64,000 bases of DNA, from assembly GCF_000002075.1 (NCBI RefSeq), contig NW_004798501.1, positions 1 through 64,000 on the forward strand. The letters run 5' to 3'. The notes beneath the pieces were generated by a model, which was not told where the DNA came from, did no database searches, and worked only from the letters and a program-made list of their open reading frames with translations. This DNA comes from Aplysia californica. Lineage: Eukaryota; Mollusca; Gastropoda; Aplysiida; Aplysiidae. Shown here one piece after another: positions 37,301 to 47,659 of the stretch (within the stretch, counting starts at the first letter, position 1; each line of letters begins with the position of its first letter). Both the position numbers and the translations under genes were made by a program.

Positions 37301-38603
37301 TGGTTTTGTACTGGAGTAGTGAAAGTTATTACATACTTGAGTGTTCAGTTCCAATACAGGATGAACGAAATTTATGTTTAGCTAACAAACAAATGTACTA
37401 GAAATCAAAGTGACAAGTAAAAAGAATGAAAATAAAAGCATGAGGCCCTCCCTCACCAACCCAAAGATCCTACAATAATACACCGTCTCATTTACTAAGC
37501 CCTTGACTATCTTCAGCATGCGATAGCTTAATTATTATTGTGCACGCCCACTTTTTAGCCCCCCAAGCCGCCCCTGCTTGTTACCAAATATATATGTATA
37601 TTTATATTATATTATACATATTTATATATATTTATATTACAGTACACAAACCGACTGAGACCAGGGGACATGATCTCACTGAACAATAGGAGGGTCATTC
37701 ATGGCAGGAAAGGATTCACAGAAAATGGACGGCGATTACTTCAGGTGAGACTTGTATGTGACACTTGTGAGTCACATGATCCAAGACAGGACAGCTAATG
37801 ATGGTTTGCCATTCATTTCTCTGTTCACATGCCTTTGAAAAAAACCTTCATTACCCTTATGTTTTCATTACCATCTATAGTCGGGCCCAGATAACTCAGA
37901 CACGTTGGACCCCTCCGGGGCGGTGCCACTGACTGAAGTGTCTTTAGGGTATTCCCAAAGGGGGGACATTTCTCGTTCATGCACAGTAGAGTTGTAAATG
38001 GGCTAATTCATCACAGTCACGCTCATAACTGTGCCTGATCTACAACAGGGAACTGCTGCTTTTTCTTTCCTAATCCTTACTATAGTCATTTCCTCTACTT
38101 CTTTTGTATGTTTGTCACACTCTTGTGACCCGCTATTTCCGGGGTGCCTTGATAGTCCAAGTAGACTTTGTGCTGTTGAAGCTAGAGAGGTGAGCAGAGT
38201 AAGTCTGATTCCCTGTAAGGACTTCTATGTTGACATCCACCCCTTGGCGCTCATATGACCTTATGCAGTTGCGAGCGCCGTAAAACCTCTACTAAAACTA
38301 AAATGACATGTTGGGGAGTGGTGTTCAACACATCTATAATTTGAGTTAACATATATCGAAAAATCAAAGAGATATCAGTTGGGGGAATGCCAAATCGTAC
38401 AAACTATCTGTGACTTTTGAGTTTTCTGTGTTCTTTTTATCTGTGCTCAACTGTATATATAAAGGCATACATTAAAATTTTTTTTTCTGCCCTAGGGATG
38501 CTACATCAACATCTCCGAGTTCCAGAGCAAAGTGCAGATCTTCCACAACAAGTATGGCGGGGGTCGATGGCCCACCAGATGTGGCAGCATGGACTGGCAG
38601 TGA
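21445..38603 (+). CDS. gamma-butyrobetaine dioxygenase (BBOX1-like), carnitine synthesis
   Basis: Fe(II)/2-oxoglutarate oxygenase of the BBOX1/TMLHE family, which hydroxylates gamma-butyrobetaine (or trimethyllysine) in carnitine synthesis. Coding exons 21445-21601, 22456-22514, 23222-23316, 24370-24494, 24789-24940, 25533-25591, 26557-26632, 30192-30236, 31609-31733, 32795-32935, 33793-33853, 34636-34689, 36320-36388, 37643-37744 and 38496-38603 join in phase to 475 aa, all GT-AG. N-terminal zinc domain: ITWDDGHVSRFHSIWLRHNC with Cys114, 116, 119. Catalytic core: LYKWL...NYGICLV; iron ligands His279 and Asp281 (LDLHMD), His426 (NNRRVIHGR); 2OG-binding Arg437 before LLQGCY. YESPPGLQLLHC is family-typical. 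BBOX is favoured over TMLHE by core similarity but not settled. Odd: a basic presequence-like N-terminus (MLRRVVQASLSQLKRQ), unlike cytosolic vertebrate BBOX1. The start has a good ACCATG context. Confidence 0.92.
23604..23755 (+). repeat. two-copy tandem duplication, unit about 75 bp
   Basis: Two neighbouring copies, from AATTGCGATGTG to ACCAAAGTTCTG, differ at only a few bases, indicating a recent local duplication in BBOX intron 3. Confidence 0.85.
25299..25476. mobile_element. short pogo-like MITE, family P2, best copy
   Basis: 178 bp between TA dinucleotides. The left end CAATCAAACCTGTTCTAACG is inverted at the right end (CATTTCAACTG). No coding capacity. Three further degenerate relatives are in the window. 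Confidence 0.75.
25678..25701. mobile_element. 24-bp palindromic insertion, copy 1
   Basis: A near-perfect hairpin, arms AAGGAGTACT and CATACTCCTT around GTAT, lies between two identical 10-bp direct repeats GGTTGTGTTC (25668-25677, 25702-25711). The same 24-bp core occurs at 30493-30516 between different direct repeats, which argues for insertion with target duplication. The class is unknown. It lies in BBOX intron 6. Confidence 0.65.
26105..26330 (+). mobile_element. tRNA-derived SINE
   Basis: A tRNA-like head with a B-box-like GTTCGATTCCAG at about 26172, followed by a non-tRNA body (GGCCTCCCTGACAAGCAAG...) and a final GGGGCATAAAAACACC. A related but diverged piece may lie at about 49000-49160. 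It sits in BBOX intron 6. Confidence 0.55.
26760..27215 (+). pseudogene. coding-like fragment with a Cys-x2-Cys motif, unknown source
   Basis: A plus-strand frame (about 26944-27210) reads RSWNEKEAAGVRLEKF and LAALCVWCDKEI, resembling BED-like N-termini seen in transposase-derived proteins. Base composition is richer in GC than the surrounding intron. There is no downstream continuation, so it is most likely a domesticated or mobile-element fragment stranded in BBOX intron 7. Confidence 0.3.
27417..28228. mobile_element. pogo/Tigger-like MITE, family P6
   Basis: 812 bp, left end CAGTTGAGTCCACTTATAACG, right end GTTATAACAGGATTCCACTG, flanked by TA. Nested inside the M2 copy B arm. No transposase was seen. 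Confidence 0.85.
28250..28450. repeat. (GT)n microsatellite
   Basis: About 200 bp of almost pure GT with a few interruptions, followed by a G run near 28470. The Thr/His-rich open frames it produces are artefacts. Confidence 0.95.
30493..30516. mobile_element. 24-bp palindromic insertion, copy 2
   Basis: A perfect palindrome with arms AAGGAGTACT and AGTACTCCTT around GTAT, flanked by ACCCCTACCC (30483-30492) and GCCCCTACCC (30517-30526), a 10-bp repeat with one mismatch. It lies in BBOX intron 8. Confidence 0.65.
30915..31315. mobile_element. hAT-like nonautonomous element (degenerate)
   Basis: Left end CAGACCTGCCAACTTTCG; right end, reverse-complemented, CACACCTGCCAACTCTCCCG. About 400 bp with an AAT microsatellite inside and no coding capacity. 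I could not see a clear 8-bp duplication, so the class is tentative. Confidence 0.5.
31863..32050 (+). mobile_element. two partial P2 MITE copies in tandem
   Basis: CAGTTGAACTTGCTCTAAC at 31863 and CAGTTGAAGCTGCTGTAATG at 31936 are two left ends of the same short family. The second appears to have landed in or next to the first. It lies in BBOX intron 9. Confidence 0.6.
32070..32350 (+). repeat. dispersed repeat R, copy b
   Basis: Matches 62875-63260 in the same orientation and 3765-4080 inverted, with blocks GACGTGGTGGAATC, GTATCATCTAA and GAGGTGGGGTCACC. No end structure resolved. Confidence 0.7.
32352..32640 (+). pseudogene. coding-like fragment of unknown origin
   Basis: About 95 codons in one frame with a single internal stop (TAG at 32468-32470) and a final TAA: pieces include EVLKWHEWKPADKLAIALVR, SLRDPIRRYNNQLMMETI and LMKRVKEAWSTPSS. 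Composition looks protein-coding, unlike the intron around it. I do not recognise the family. It is not in phase with the BBOX exons and lacks splice sites. It could be the end of a mobile-element gene or a retroposed host exon. Confidence 0.35.
32925..33230 (+). repeat. minisatellite that copies a splice-donor region
   Basis: About eight imperfect units of roughly 35 bp with the core ACTATAACAGGTGACCTAGTTTT. The first unit spans the end of BBOX exon 10 and its donor (TATAACAG|GTCTGACC at 32935), so later units repeat donor-like sequence. Confidence 0.75.
33540..33665 (+). repeat. dispersed repeat S, copy 2
   Basis: Same landmarks as 16150-16275: CACTGATACTGATAGGTC, CTGCTGTTTCTATCC, AGCACTAAAAGACCATTA. 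Confidence 0.6.
34761..35570 (+). mobile_element. hAT-like nonautonomous element, copy 2
   Basis: 810 bp from TAGCATCTGG to the inverted GCAGATGCTA, flanked by GAGTAATC (34753-34760) and GAGTAATG (35571-35578), an 8-bp duplication with one mismatch. It is the uninterrupted sister of 6351-8119. No transposase was seen. Confidence 0.7.
36620..37560. other. BBOX intron 13, no gene recognised
   Basis: Mixed-composition sequence with no coding exon and no clear terminal repeats. TA-rich low-complexity sequence sits just before exon 14 (37590-37640). Confidence 0.4.
38110..38308 (+). repeat. retroposon 3' tail, copy 2
   Basis: Ends GGCGCTCATATGACC, GAGCGCCGTAAAACC and ACTAAAACTAAAA, matching 9480-9567. 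A-rich end typical of a SINE or LINE. It lies in BBOX intron 14. Confidence 0.55.
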
Positions 38604-39766
38604 GAGAGACAAGGGTTGTGCAACTGGCGAGTGCTCAGTACAACGACACTCACACAAAGCTTTATCAAATTTGCTTGATTGTATCACAATGATAGGTATA
38701 GTAATATACGCACTTCTGCCTTCATGCCTTATTGAGCAGTGTTTGCTTCAAGGTAAAAATGCAATCTACATCAACGAACATTCATCAAAAGCATAGTTAG
38801 TGTTTGGAAAATAGGCACTTGCAGTCTAGCCTATTGCTTGTTGGTTTTTTTTACGTCATTGATATTGTAACTGTGAGTTCATTTTTGGCAGTAATGACAT
38901 GTTTATAAAGTTAATTCTGTGTGAGCCCGATTTCGGACATATCTCAGGGATATTAAAGTCAGTTCATTCATGGACCTGGTACCAAATGTAGTGATGAAAT
39001 CTTCTCAGTGGCTAGTCATTTAATAAATGGTTGTGCTAAGTAATGTGTATTAAATAATTAATCAGAAAGTCTACCCTGGATGTAAAAACAGTCTTATGTT
39101 ATTGCCGTATAAATATGTTCAAAATTAATTTTTCATTTCTTTCATTTGTGATTAATGCTAAATTTGGTAGATAATATGTTTGATTTTTTCTTTTTTTAAA
39201 GATTGTGAAACATAGTGTGATTATGCTTTTTATGAGTGTGAGAAAAGTTAAATGAAACATTATATTTATCTACGCCTCTATGTATACTCAATTTTCTTAT
39301 TTGTTTTTTTTTTAAAACGTTTTTCACTTCTTTAAAAAGTTTGTCGGATCTCCTTGTCATCAAATTTACAGTGCTTTTTTGTCAGCCACACCCAAATCCA
39401 TCTGTGTCGACATCATCTCTCAGACACAATGCAATATGACTCTAGGCAACCGTTGTTCTTTCTATGATTTGGGAGCCCATTTTTTCTGGATATTTCCAGA
39501 AATCTAAAACCTCCCCAAACTGGTTTAAATAGAAATGTAAACATGGCCTGTTTGACTCAGAGCTAGAGCTACTCGGCTAGATGGAACCCCTGTGTGAATA
39601 CTATTTATGCTGTTACTGTTACAAATGTTGCTATTGTTACAATTTCACCTAAATGATTGAGCACTTTTTTACACAATATTCCTGAATTGTTTAATGGTGA
39701 CAAGCAATTCTCAAATCAGGTTTCCTTTTGTACCCGCCATTGAAGGGCACCTGTTGTTCTGTGAAC

Positions 39767-39772
39767 AATAAA
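39767..39772 (+). terminator. polyadenylation signal candidate of the BBOX-like gene
   Basis: AATAAA about 1.16 kb after the stop codon. Sequence between is AT-rich and free of recognised elements, consistent with a 3' UTR. Confidence 0.5.
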
Positions 39773-40079
39773 TACTTCCAATGATGGGGAACAACTTGTG
39801 ACTCTGTTCTTACATTCTGTATTTTGTTCCTTGTTCTGGTTTATAAAAAAAACAGCAAAATTAACAATCAGGTTTTAAGGACATCTATTGCAACAAAAAT
39901 GAAAGGCATAAAAAAAAACAAAGAAGCAAAACTGTTTTCACATCATTGACAGTTTCACTAAAATTCCAGCTCTTCGACTAAGTAAGAGGCCAGGCAAACC
40001 AGAACAAAGAATTCATGTTTCTTCAAAAACATTGCACATAGGCTACCTTCACCAAGACAAAAAGTAAATCAGTACAAAA

Positions 40080-40225
40080 TGAGTATGTGTTGTTTGAGTT
40101 TGGTCAAGTAAAGAGAACTACATAGACACAAAAATGGTCATCTAGTGCTGAGGAAAATTGGGACAGACAAAAACAATGAAGGGATAGAAAAGAAGAAGGA
40201 CTTACCAGTGGTGCCCTCCAACTAC
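40080..40225 (-). repeat. dispersed repeat S, copy 3
   Basis: Inverted relative to 16150: ATGGTCATCTAGTGCT, then a purine-rich block, then ACTTACCAGTGGTGCC. Confidence 0.6.
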
Positions 40226-41029
40226 AGTTGACTATTGTATGTCTGGGTGTAAAGGGTAAGAAAAGGAAACCATATTTTAGTTGTACAGCACATAGAGCAT
40301 GCTGTGGAGCATGGATATATGTGCTATATAACTGAAACTATAATTATTATTAAAAATCTGGGAAGTAGCTCACTCCACCGAAGGTAAAATACACAGTGCA
40401 TTTCATAGAAGAGATGTGACTGACCCAGAATGAAAAAGTTGCAATGATGGCCGCAGAAGGGCACAGATAATGACAGGACAGGAATGAACTTGCATAGTTA
40501 GCACAACAGAGGAAGTACATTGTTTTTACACAACAGAAGTGCCCTCCTCAATACTTTTCTCATTACCCACTTTAACCAACAACATATTCTCTTGTCACAT
40601 CAATTATATTTAGGTCTCACTGCAGACTTCTCATCACAGACTGCAATACCTTCGGACAGCCATGACAATTCAGTAACAACTTTCTTTCGACAGACTCGTT
40701 CAAAATTATACGTTTTCAAAAGTGACATAAGAAAATGACAATGTTGAAGGCAATAGACAATAATCTTACTACTAATTGAGCTAAGGCCAAATTTTGCGAA
40801 CAGTATATTCTCAAAAACTACAGAATGCAAAAATATGAAACTTTGCCAGTACCCATAATTTGAAGCGTAGTGTTGCACTATTGTATTTTCATTAAGATCA
40901 AATGTGTAAGAAGAAAGCCCAGTTTAAGTTAAATTCAGTCCTTTTGTAGCGATCGCCATCATTTGCTTTGACATTGTATATTCATTGCGGAGTGCCAACT
41001 GCGCCGAAGGGTATTTTGTGTTCAGTTGT

Positions 41030-41465
41030 ACATAAGGTAGGTTTACGGGAATTCCCGGTTTCAGTCTCACGCCTTTAGGAGGAGGAGGAAGAGGACGAGG
41101 AGGAGGTGTAGGTGTAGATGGAGGAGGAGGAGAAATGAAGAAGAAGGAGAAGGAGGAGGAGGGGGGAGGAGAAGGAGGAGGCAGAGAAGAAGAACAAGAA
41201 GAAGCAGGAGGAGCAGGAGGAATTAGAGGAGGAGGAGGGGGAGAACAATAAGAAGGAGAAGAAGAATCAAGTAGTAATACATGTTACAAAGTGGTGACTT
41301 TTTCGTTTATTACCCTACCTTGGGAGAGAGAGGGGGGTAGAGAGAGAGAAAGAGAGAGAGAGAGAGATGGGGGGGGGGGAGGCCAGAAAGCACTAACAGA
41401 GGGAAGGTGGTGAGAGTGACAGGGAAGGTGTCGTCGAAAGCGCAAAGAGTAGTCTAGCCTACTGT
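41030..41465 (-). mobile_element. partial relative of the 1079 MITE, purine-rich strand
   Basis: Inverted relative to 1079-1729. Shares GGTTTACGGGAATTCCCGG, a GAG/GAA microsatellite, the TTTTTCGTTTATTACCCTAC block, a GA run and GGTGAGAGTGACAGGGA. The terminal inverted repeats are missing or eroded. Confidence 0.65.
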
Positions 41466-41479
41466 AGGCCTACTTAATG

Positions 41480-41815
41480 TATCGAGATAAATCGAGATCA
41501 AGAAGAATCACGAAACGAAAGTAGAATCTAGATCTGTGATATTTCAATAACCTATTGAAGATTGAAAGTGGATTTTTCTTGCTGAGCATTATAGATTCTA
41601 AGATCTAGATCTAGGCCAGATCAAAGTGAATCTTAGATTGAGATCAAGAATGATGAAAGTATTGAACGTGGATTTATTCCTGCTGTGAATAGATCTAGAG
41701 TCTAGAACTAGGAAGTAGGTGAATCTAGATCGAGATCAAGAACCCTGAAAGTATTCTTGAGAGTGGATTTTTTCCTACTGTGAATAGACCTAGAAATCCA
41801 GGCCATCTGTGACGC
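41480..41815 (+). repeat. diverged tandem repeat of about 100 bp units
   Basis: Three units share GAGATCAAGAA, GAAAGTATT, GTGGATTT and TCCTGCTGTGAATAGA, mixed with AGATCT motifs. Confidence 0.6.
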
Positions 41816-43683
41816 CTGTCGGTTGTTAAAAATGTGAATTTCTAAACTTGGATCTATCTATGGGCCAAGGCTCCTTCTTTCAATTATTGGCCTATGTCTT
41901 TATAATCCTTTGAGATCAAAGCTCGATCTAGAATCTAGATTAGGTTCTTCTAGGAAGCAACAATTGGCATGTAGGCCTCTTTTTTTTAAAAGTGATTGAG
42001 CTGGAACTTTAGGAGAAAATGCCACGCCTTCGAAGAGGGAGAAGAAGTCTTACCCCTAGAGGTAGGCAAGATGGGTTGCTACATGGATAAATTCAAGGTA
42101 AAATATTTGTTTTGTTTCTTTCCTGTTTTTCCTCTTCTTAACTTTCCTAATAATTCTTCATTATTTTTCCGTTCGTAGAACAGGTACTTTTATTACTAGT
42201 AATAATAAAAACAAAAATAATTATTTTTTTTAAAATACATATGTAATCATATAATAATATTAATACATTATACTCTCATCATTATACTGCTACCAGCACA
42301 TTCTGGCACTCACAGTCACAACTTCTGACCCTGAGACCGCTGCATGCCACACAGGACACAGGAGGCATCAGGCAGAGAGCGGTGCACGCTCGCACTTTTG
42401 CCGCTCTGCCCTCATAGACTGCTCACAGTGAGGCACACAGGGTCAGGAGGGCTCACGAGAGGGTCATCTGCCCCTACATGCCATCAATAATAACAAAAGA
42501 ACTGCTGTACGAGCACAACCAACCATTATGCAAGGTCACTGACCTAAAAACGACGGCTTAGTGTTAGACTCAGCCGTAGGTCATTTTGTAAAGTGATGAA
42601 TGATTGGGTTTATCAATGAGCTGTCGAAAAGATGATATATTTATATGATAGAGTAGTAAAACGGCGATATGTCAGATCTGGATGTTCAAATGGTGATGCA
42701 TAATGACAAGAAACAGCAAAATAATATAATAACGTAGTACTGAAATGGTGGTACACGATAACATAATATTAAATTGTGATATGCAATGGCATAATAAAAT
42801 AATGATACTTAGTTATACACAGTTTAAAAGGCAATGTGTAAAGATCTTGGATAGATAAAAATTATGAATACTTCCGGGCAGCCAAAATGCATGAAACATT
42901 TTGCATAATATATATAATAATAATATAAATGTAGGCTTTAAATACCAATCTGATAACACAATGAGATTAATGCTGCTGCACCATAGCCCAACCCCACCTG
43001 CACCTCCCATCATGTAATGCACTGTAGGGATCCTTCCTTGACTGTCAGAAGTATACCCTGACAGTACAGGCATCCTGATGTAAATCCAAAGCCCAATCTT
43101 CCCTTGTTGCTAAATTCAAAAGCCAAGACAACAACTTAAATGAGAATTGTTTCCACTGCTTTCTCAGAAACCAGCACATTTTCGACGACATTTTAGGTCA
43201 AGATGGCCAGGCACCATTCCAACTTTTCCATCATCAATGAAAAACGGACAGTTCTCATGCAAGCCTTTGAGGTTCGGCCTCAAATCGATCCTTTGGGCCA
43301 TAGACAAGAAAATAAAAGATAGTAACCTTTCCTTTGATATGTTACTAGATCTATGTATGGTTGGTGAATTCTTAAGTTCATACATTAATTGGAAAACACT
43401 GAAAACTTTCTGCTGCAGTCCGCCTTTACCGTACCATTCAGTATTCTCATCACAGCTATTCTGTCAATGAGGACAACGAGGAAAAGCATTGAAACACTAA
43501 CCAGTCAATTAACTCCTCTACATTATCTCATTGTTCAACAGGTCACCAATCCTAACAAAGTCTCCCTACACTTTCAAAAAAATATCAATCTGGCAGTAAA
43601 TTGAGTAAAATGAAAAGGAATCAAAAAGTGAACAGAGGGATGAAAATGCAAAACAAAAAAGCTTCAACTTTTCACTTGCAATA
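41816..43683. other. intergenic, no gene recognised
   Basis: AT-rich with one GC-richer patch at about 42280-42500. That patch holds a hairpin, GCAGAGAGCGG pairing with CCGCTCTGC (about 42374-42411). Open frames near 43147-43470 have no recognisable features. Confidence 0.4.
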
Positions 43684-44633
43684 CAGTAGTCTCAGCCTAA
43701 GATTCCACTGCTTACGATCCCGGTTCGCTTAAGATCCCGCTGTTTTAAGAAAACAGAATTTATACAATACAAAAGTCACCCCTAAGATCCCGCTCTGATT
43801 CACTCTGAAGGTCTACGTTCGGCTAAGATCCCGCATTTCAGATCATAATGTGCGGAACAAAAACCCGAGCGGGCACAGCTGATAAACCAAGAGTGAAAAG
43901 TTGAGATCAATAAACTGTCCGTCGCCTCAAAGATCAGCCACTATCATGAATGTGATCACACACACGTAAAACTCGATGAAGCGATACAATGTTTGCCCCA
44001 GACGAGATCACACCAGGGTGTGAACTGACCGACATGTTTGTTTTCCCCACACATCGCACTCACACCTGAGCTCTCCCCCTAAACTTACATCACTCGCTGG
44101 GTGGGTAGGACCTACATGTTCGCTCCAGGCGGGATCACATTGAACTGTGAACTCTTCCCTGACCATTGCAGCAGTTGTCTCTATACTCCCATATTTACGA
44201 GACGGACTGAATTTTAATTGATGTGTTCACAACGTAATGGAGTGTAACGACAAAGGCAGGGGGAGGGGGGGAGGGGGGAACTCCGTCAGAGATGGAAAGC
44301 TATAAATTATCGACAGGTAAAGGGGAGGGGCAACTGGATAAGCGTAGATCTTGAGACTCATGAGAGGATAATAAGTGAAAATGGCACGCCTCATGCCACT
44401 ATGCACTGTGATAGGTCATCAAGGTTAACCACTCTTTGCTCGCCATATGTCATAAACCCACCAAGGGGTCACGTCAGTTCATTTTAGAGTGGAGGAGGAC
44501 CCTTTTACCAATTGTAAGCCTTAACATGGGTCACCATAGATTCTTCTCTAGGTTTGTAGGTTAAGATCCCGGTTCGCCTAAGACCCCGAATTTCCTTGCT
44601 CCCGAGCACCGGGATCTTAGGCGGAGACTACTG
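43684..44633. mobile_element. pogo/Tigger-like MITE, family P4
   Basis: 950 bp, left end CAGTAGTCTCAGCCTAAG, right end CTTAGGCGGAGACTACTG, flanked by TA (43682-43683 and 44634-44635). Motifs with GGATCTTAGGC/GCCTAAGATCC are repeated near both ends. No transposase was seen. Confidence 0.85.
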
Positions 44634-44635
44634 TA

Positions 44636-47600
44636 CTGCTTAACGACCTATTACACAACCACACTTTAAACATTTCGGATACATCATCAAACGACAGAAA
44701 TTATTGCTTAGATGGTGTGCCACAGTGGCAGGAAATTTTATGGACTATTCCATTCTGGAGTTTGGCAATTGTGATTGGATTTTTTATGAAAAAAAGGAAC
44801 AGGCTTTGAAAATTAACAGATATTAAGTACGACTTTCAATCAGCTTTGAAAATTTTACTTATGCGATGCGAGATGGACGCATAAACTAAAAGGAACATCA
44901 CATTAAAGTCACGATCTGCAATAGCTTTCATTAAAAATCCATGACACGCAAAATTCACAGCTGTTACCCTAAGAGAAAATGCATGACAAAGTGTGCAACC
45001 ATAATATTTGGTCCAGAATAAGAACACCTGAACAGACAGGAGTTACAAAAGAAAAAAATCTTCATAATCGACTCAGTTTGCTAGCATTAGCTTATGGGAG
45101 GCAAACAGTTTTTATGGAGGTCAAAAGGCACACAGAATCATTTCATTTGTCAGGAAATATAACACTCGATGGCACATAAAAAGATGGAATCATTTATGAG
45201 AAGTGGCTGCAACAAAAAAATTAATAAACTGTTTGCCACATCAACTGTGTTAACCTTCATTTCACTCAGAAGTTTCTACAGCTGAAACATAAGTAGCAAC
45301 CTCCTTTGTCCAAAAAACTTCTAAATCCATTCTTCATGGAGAACGACTCTTCAGGACAATTGCTCCCACTCAAAATTTTTAGGGTTTTGTTTTTTTAACT
45401 GCGCAGTAACATAAAAAACATTCTTGTTTCTTTAAAAGAACAAAAGATCAGATCTTGTTACTCAAAGCAATTTAGATCATAATAAGACACGGGACCAATA
45501 TCACACAAAAATTAAAAGTAAATGACCACTATACTGGAGTCCATTCCAAAAGTCCATGAAAAACATCACGTTGAATAAAAGGCAAATGAAAAGGTAAAAA
45601 TGTGTGATCAATGTCTCACAACAACAAGTACTACATTTTATATCCGGTGTATACGTTAGGAACCAGGGAAGAGATGTAAAAAGTGCTGAAAGTGTAAAAA
45701 GCCTAGCTTGGATGAGAAAACAACAATTAGAGATCGACACCTCAGTCAGATCGTTTAACTTGAACACAAAGTTTTGATATAAAAACGGATACTTATTTCC
45801 TCACATAATAAGAGAACTACACATACAAAGACTATGCCGAACAATCCAACCAGAAAAGGAGGAGAAGCTCCTTGTTGCACAACTGTTTCATAACATCAAC
45901 TGCAGATCAAGACCAAACCTCTCGCATTTAGAACCCTGTGGTACATGAAACAGAAAACAGAACTCATCTTGGCAAGTGGAAATTATCAGTCCCCAGAACA
46001 TTATCCAAAAAAGAAACATTAGAAAACACAGAATAATGAAGCAGCATCTCTCATACTGGAGCTTCAAATGCAGTTTAGTAAGGAGTTGAGTAACTCTATT
46101 ATAGTATAATATTATTTATGGTTAACTGTAGAAAATCAAACAGATCTTCAAGTTCATACATTTTTATAGTCTTATGATCAATTTACTGTAAAATTTCATT
46201 AATAAATAGAATACAAAAAGAGCAATGATTTCTTTAAAAAAACAAAATACGAACCAAGAATTCAGATCACATTCAATATTTTAAAATCCCAAAAGACAGA
46301 TTATCTCAGCATAAAATTCAGACATTAAAAATACTTCATAATTACACAAATTTAATTCAAACACTGAATGTTAAAAATCATGCAATCACAATGCAGCTTT
46401 AGAATGTGAAATTTCTTTGGGATAGACCATTAACATATTTTTTTCTTCTTAAGAAACCCAAACATAAACACCAACAAAAGTCATACGGAAATTATTTAAA
46501 ATTATTGACAAAAAAGCATTCAAGGCAAACAGACACAATAAATAGAGCGTAAGTTAAAGACAGCAGCCACAGTATTTCTGCCACAGAAATATTCCACCAA
46601 GATTTGACTAACAAGTAGAGCATCGTAAAATGTACAGGACATAAATAACATTGAGTCCCATGGTGTCCACATACAAAATTGAAAAATGTGTTTAAAAACA
46701 ATGTTGGAAAATAATCAAAAACATTGATGTGAAATCTATACCACATTTTGTTCTGTCTGGATACCACATTCTACGGGGGTATTGTAGAATTCCTTTAAGT
46801 TATTGTTCTCAGACCTTAAATTATACAATTCAGCCAAACAGTTGGGCCTCAAAACTAGTAGTCTTAAATAAAAAGAAATACTTTGTGAAAATTTTGAAGT
46901 TTTGTACCACATTCATCAAACTAAATCATACACCATCTGACAAGAATTTCAAAACTACTTAGGGAGTCAAAAGGGATATTGTTCCCCCCAGAATAACTCA
47001 CTACACCATTACACACGAAAAGACTTCATAAGGATCTCATCAAATTAAAGAGATTTGTTTCACAATTCAACAATAAAAGATTCAACCTGTAAAATCTCAT
47101 ATATAACATTTATCTGCTCCTTTATTACAGGCCCAATTATGATTTCCTCACGTCTAAGGGAAGAGAGACAAAGAACTTATTATTGACTTCAGAAAGCAGA
47201 AATTCCAGTGGTAGTCAGTGTCTTAACGGCTGCAAAATTTGAAGTTGTTCACACTAGCGTGAATGTTCCACAGTTAAGACATATGGAAAAAGAGCATCAG
47301 CCCAGCCCCCCCTCCCCCCCCCCCCCCCCCCCCATGCACGTAAGAGAATAACAATTAATATTTCCATTTACTGTGAACATTAAAAACATTTGATAATGTC
47401 TTCTCTTCCATTGCACAATTCAGTAGACAAGACTTCAGAGTTAAACAGCCATAAAAGAATTAAATACCATCATAATCTTCCACAACCAAAACTTTCTCAC
47501 TCATGCAAAAGCACACAGACAATCCAAAACACTTCCATGACTGCTCTGAAAAACTGAGACCTTACTTTGTTGGAGGTTCTCAGAGTAACACAATAAATTC

Positions 47601-47659
47601 GCAGATAATAATTATCATAAAGCTGCCTTCTTTTTTTCTTCCACCCAGGGAAACTAGAA
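44636..47659 (-). other. SELENON 3' UTR and gene-poor intergenic sequence
   Basis: Downstream of the SELENON stop on the minus strand. No coding exon was seen. Part should hold the SECIS element that any selenoprotein mRNA needs, but scanning ATGA...AA...GA patterns by eye gave no convincing fold. Poly-C run at about 47312-47332. Confidence 0.5.
47121..47126 (-). terminator. polyadenylation signal candidate of SELENON
   Basis: AATAAA on the minus strand about 535 bp past the stop codon. If used, the SECIS must lie between here and 47659. A more distal site is also possible. Confidence 0.4.

Noticed and set aside
37875-37990. Another CAGT-type transposon end (TAGTCGGGCCCAGATAACTC)
   Set aside because: Only one terminus can be seen and no inverted partner was found nearby.
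43147-43470. Open frame of 107 codons between BBOX and SELENON
   Set aside because: No recognisable domain, no splice or poly(A) context, neutral base composition.
45301-45345. SECIS candidate with outer CUCC/GGAG pairing
   Set aside because: The inner helix is only about four pairs and lacks the apical AA, so it does not meet the SECIS core.
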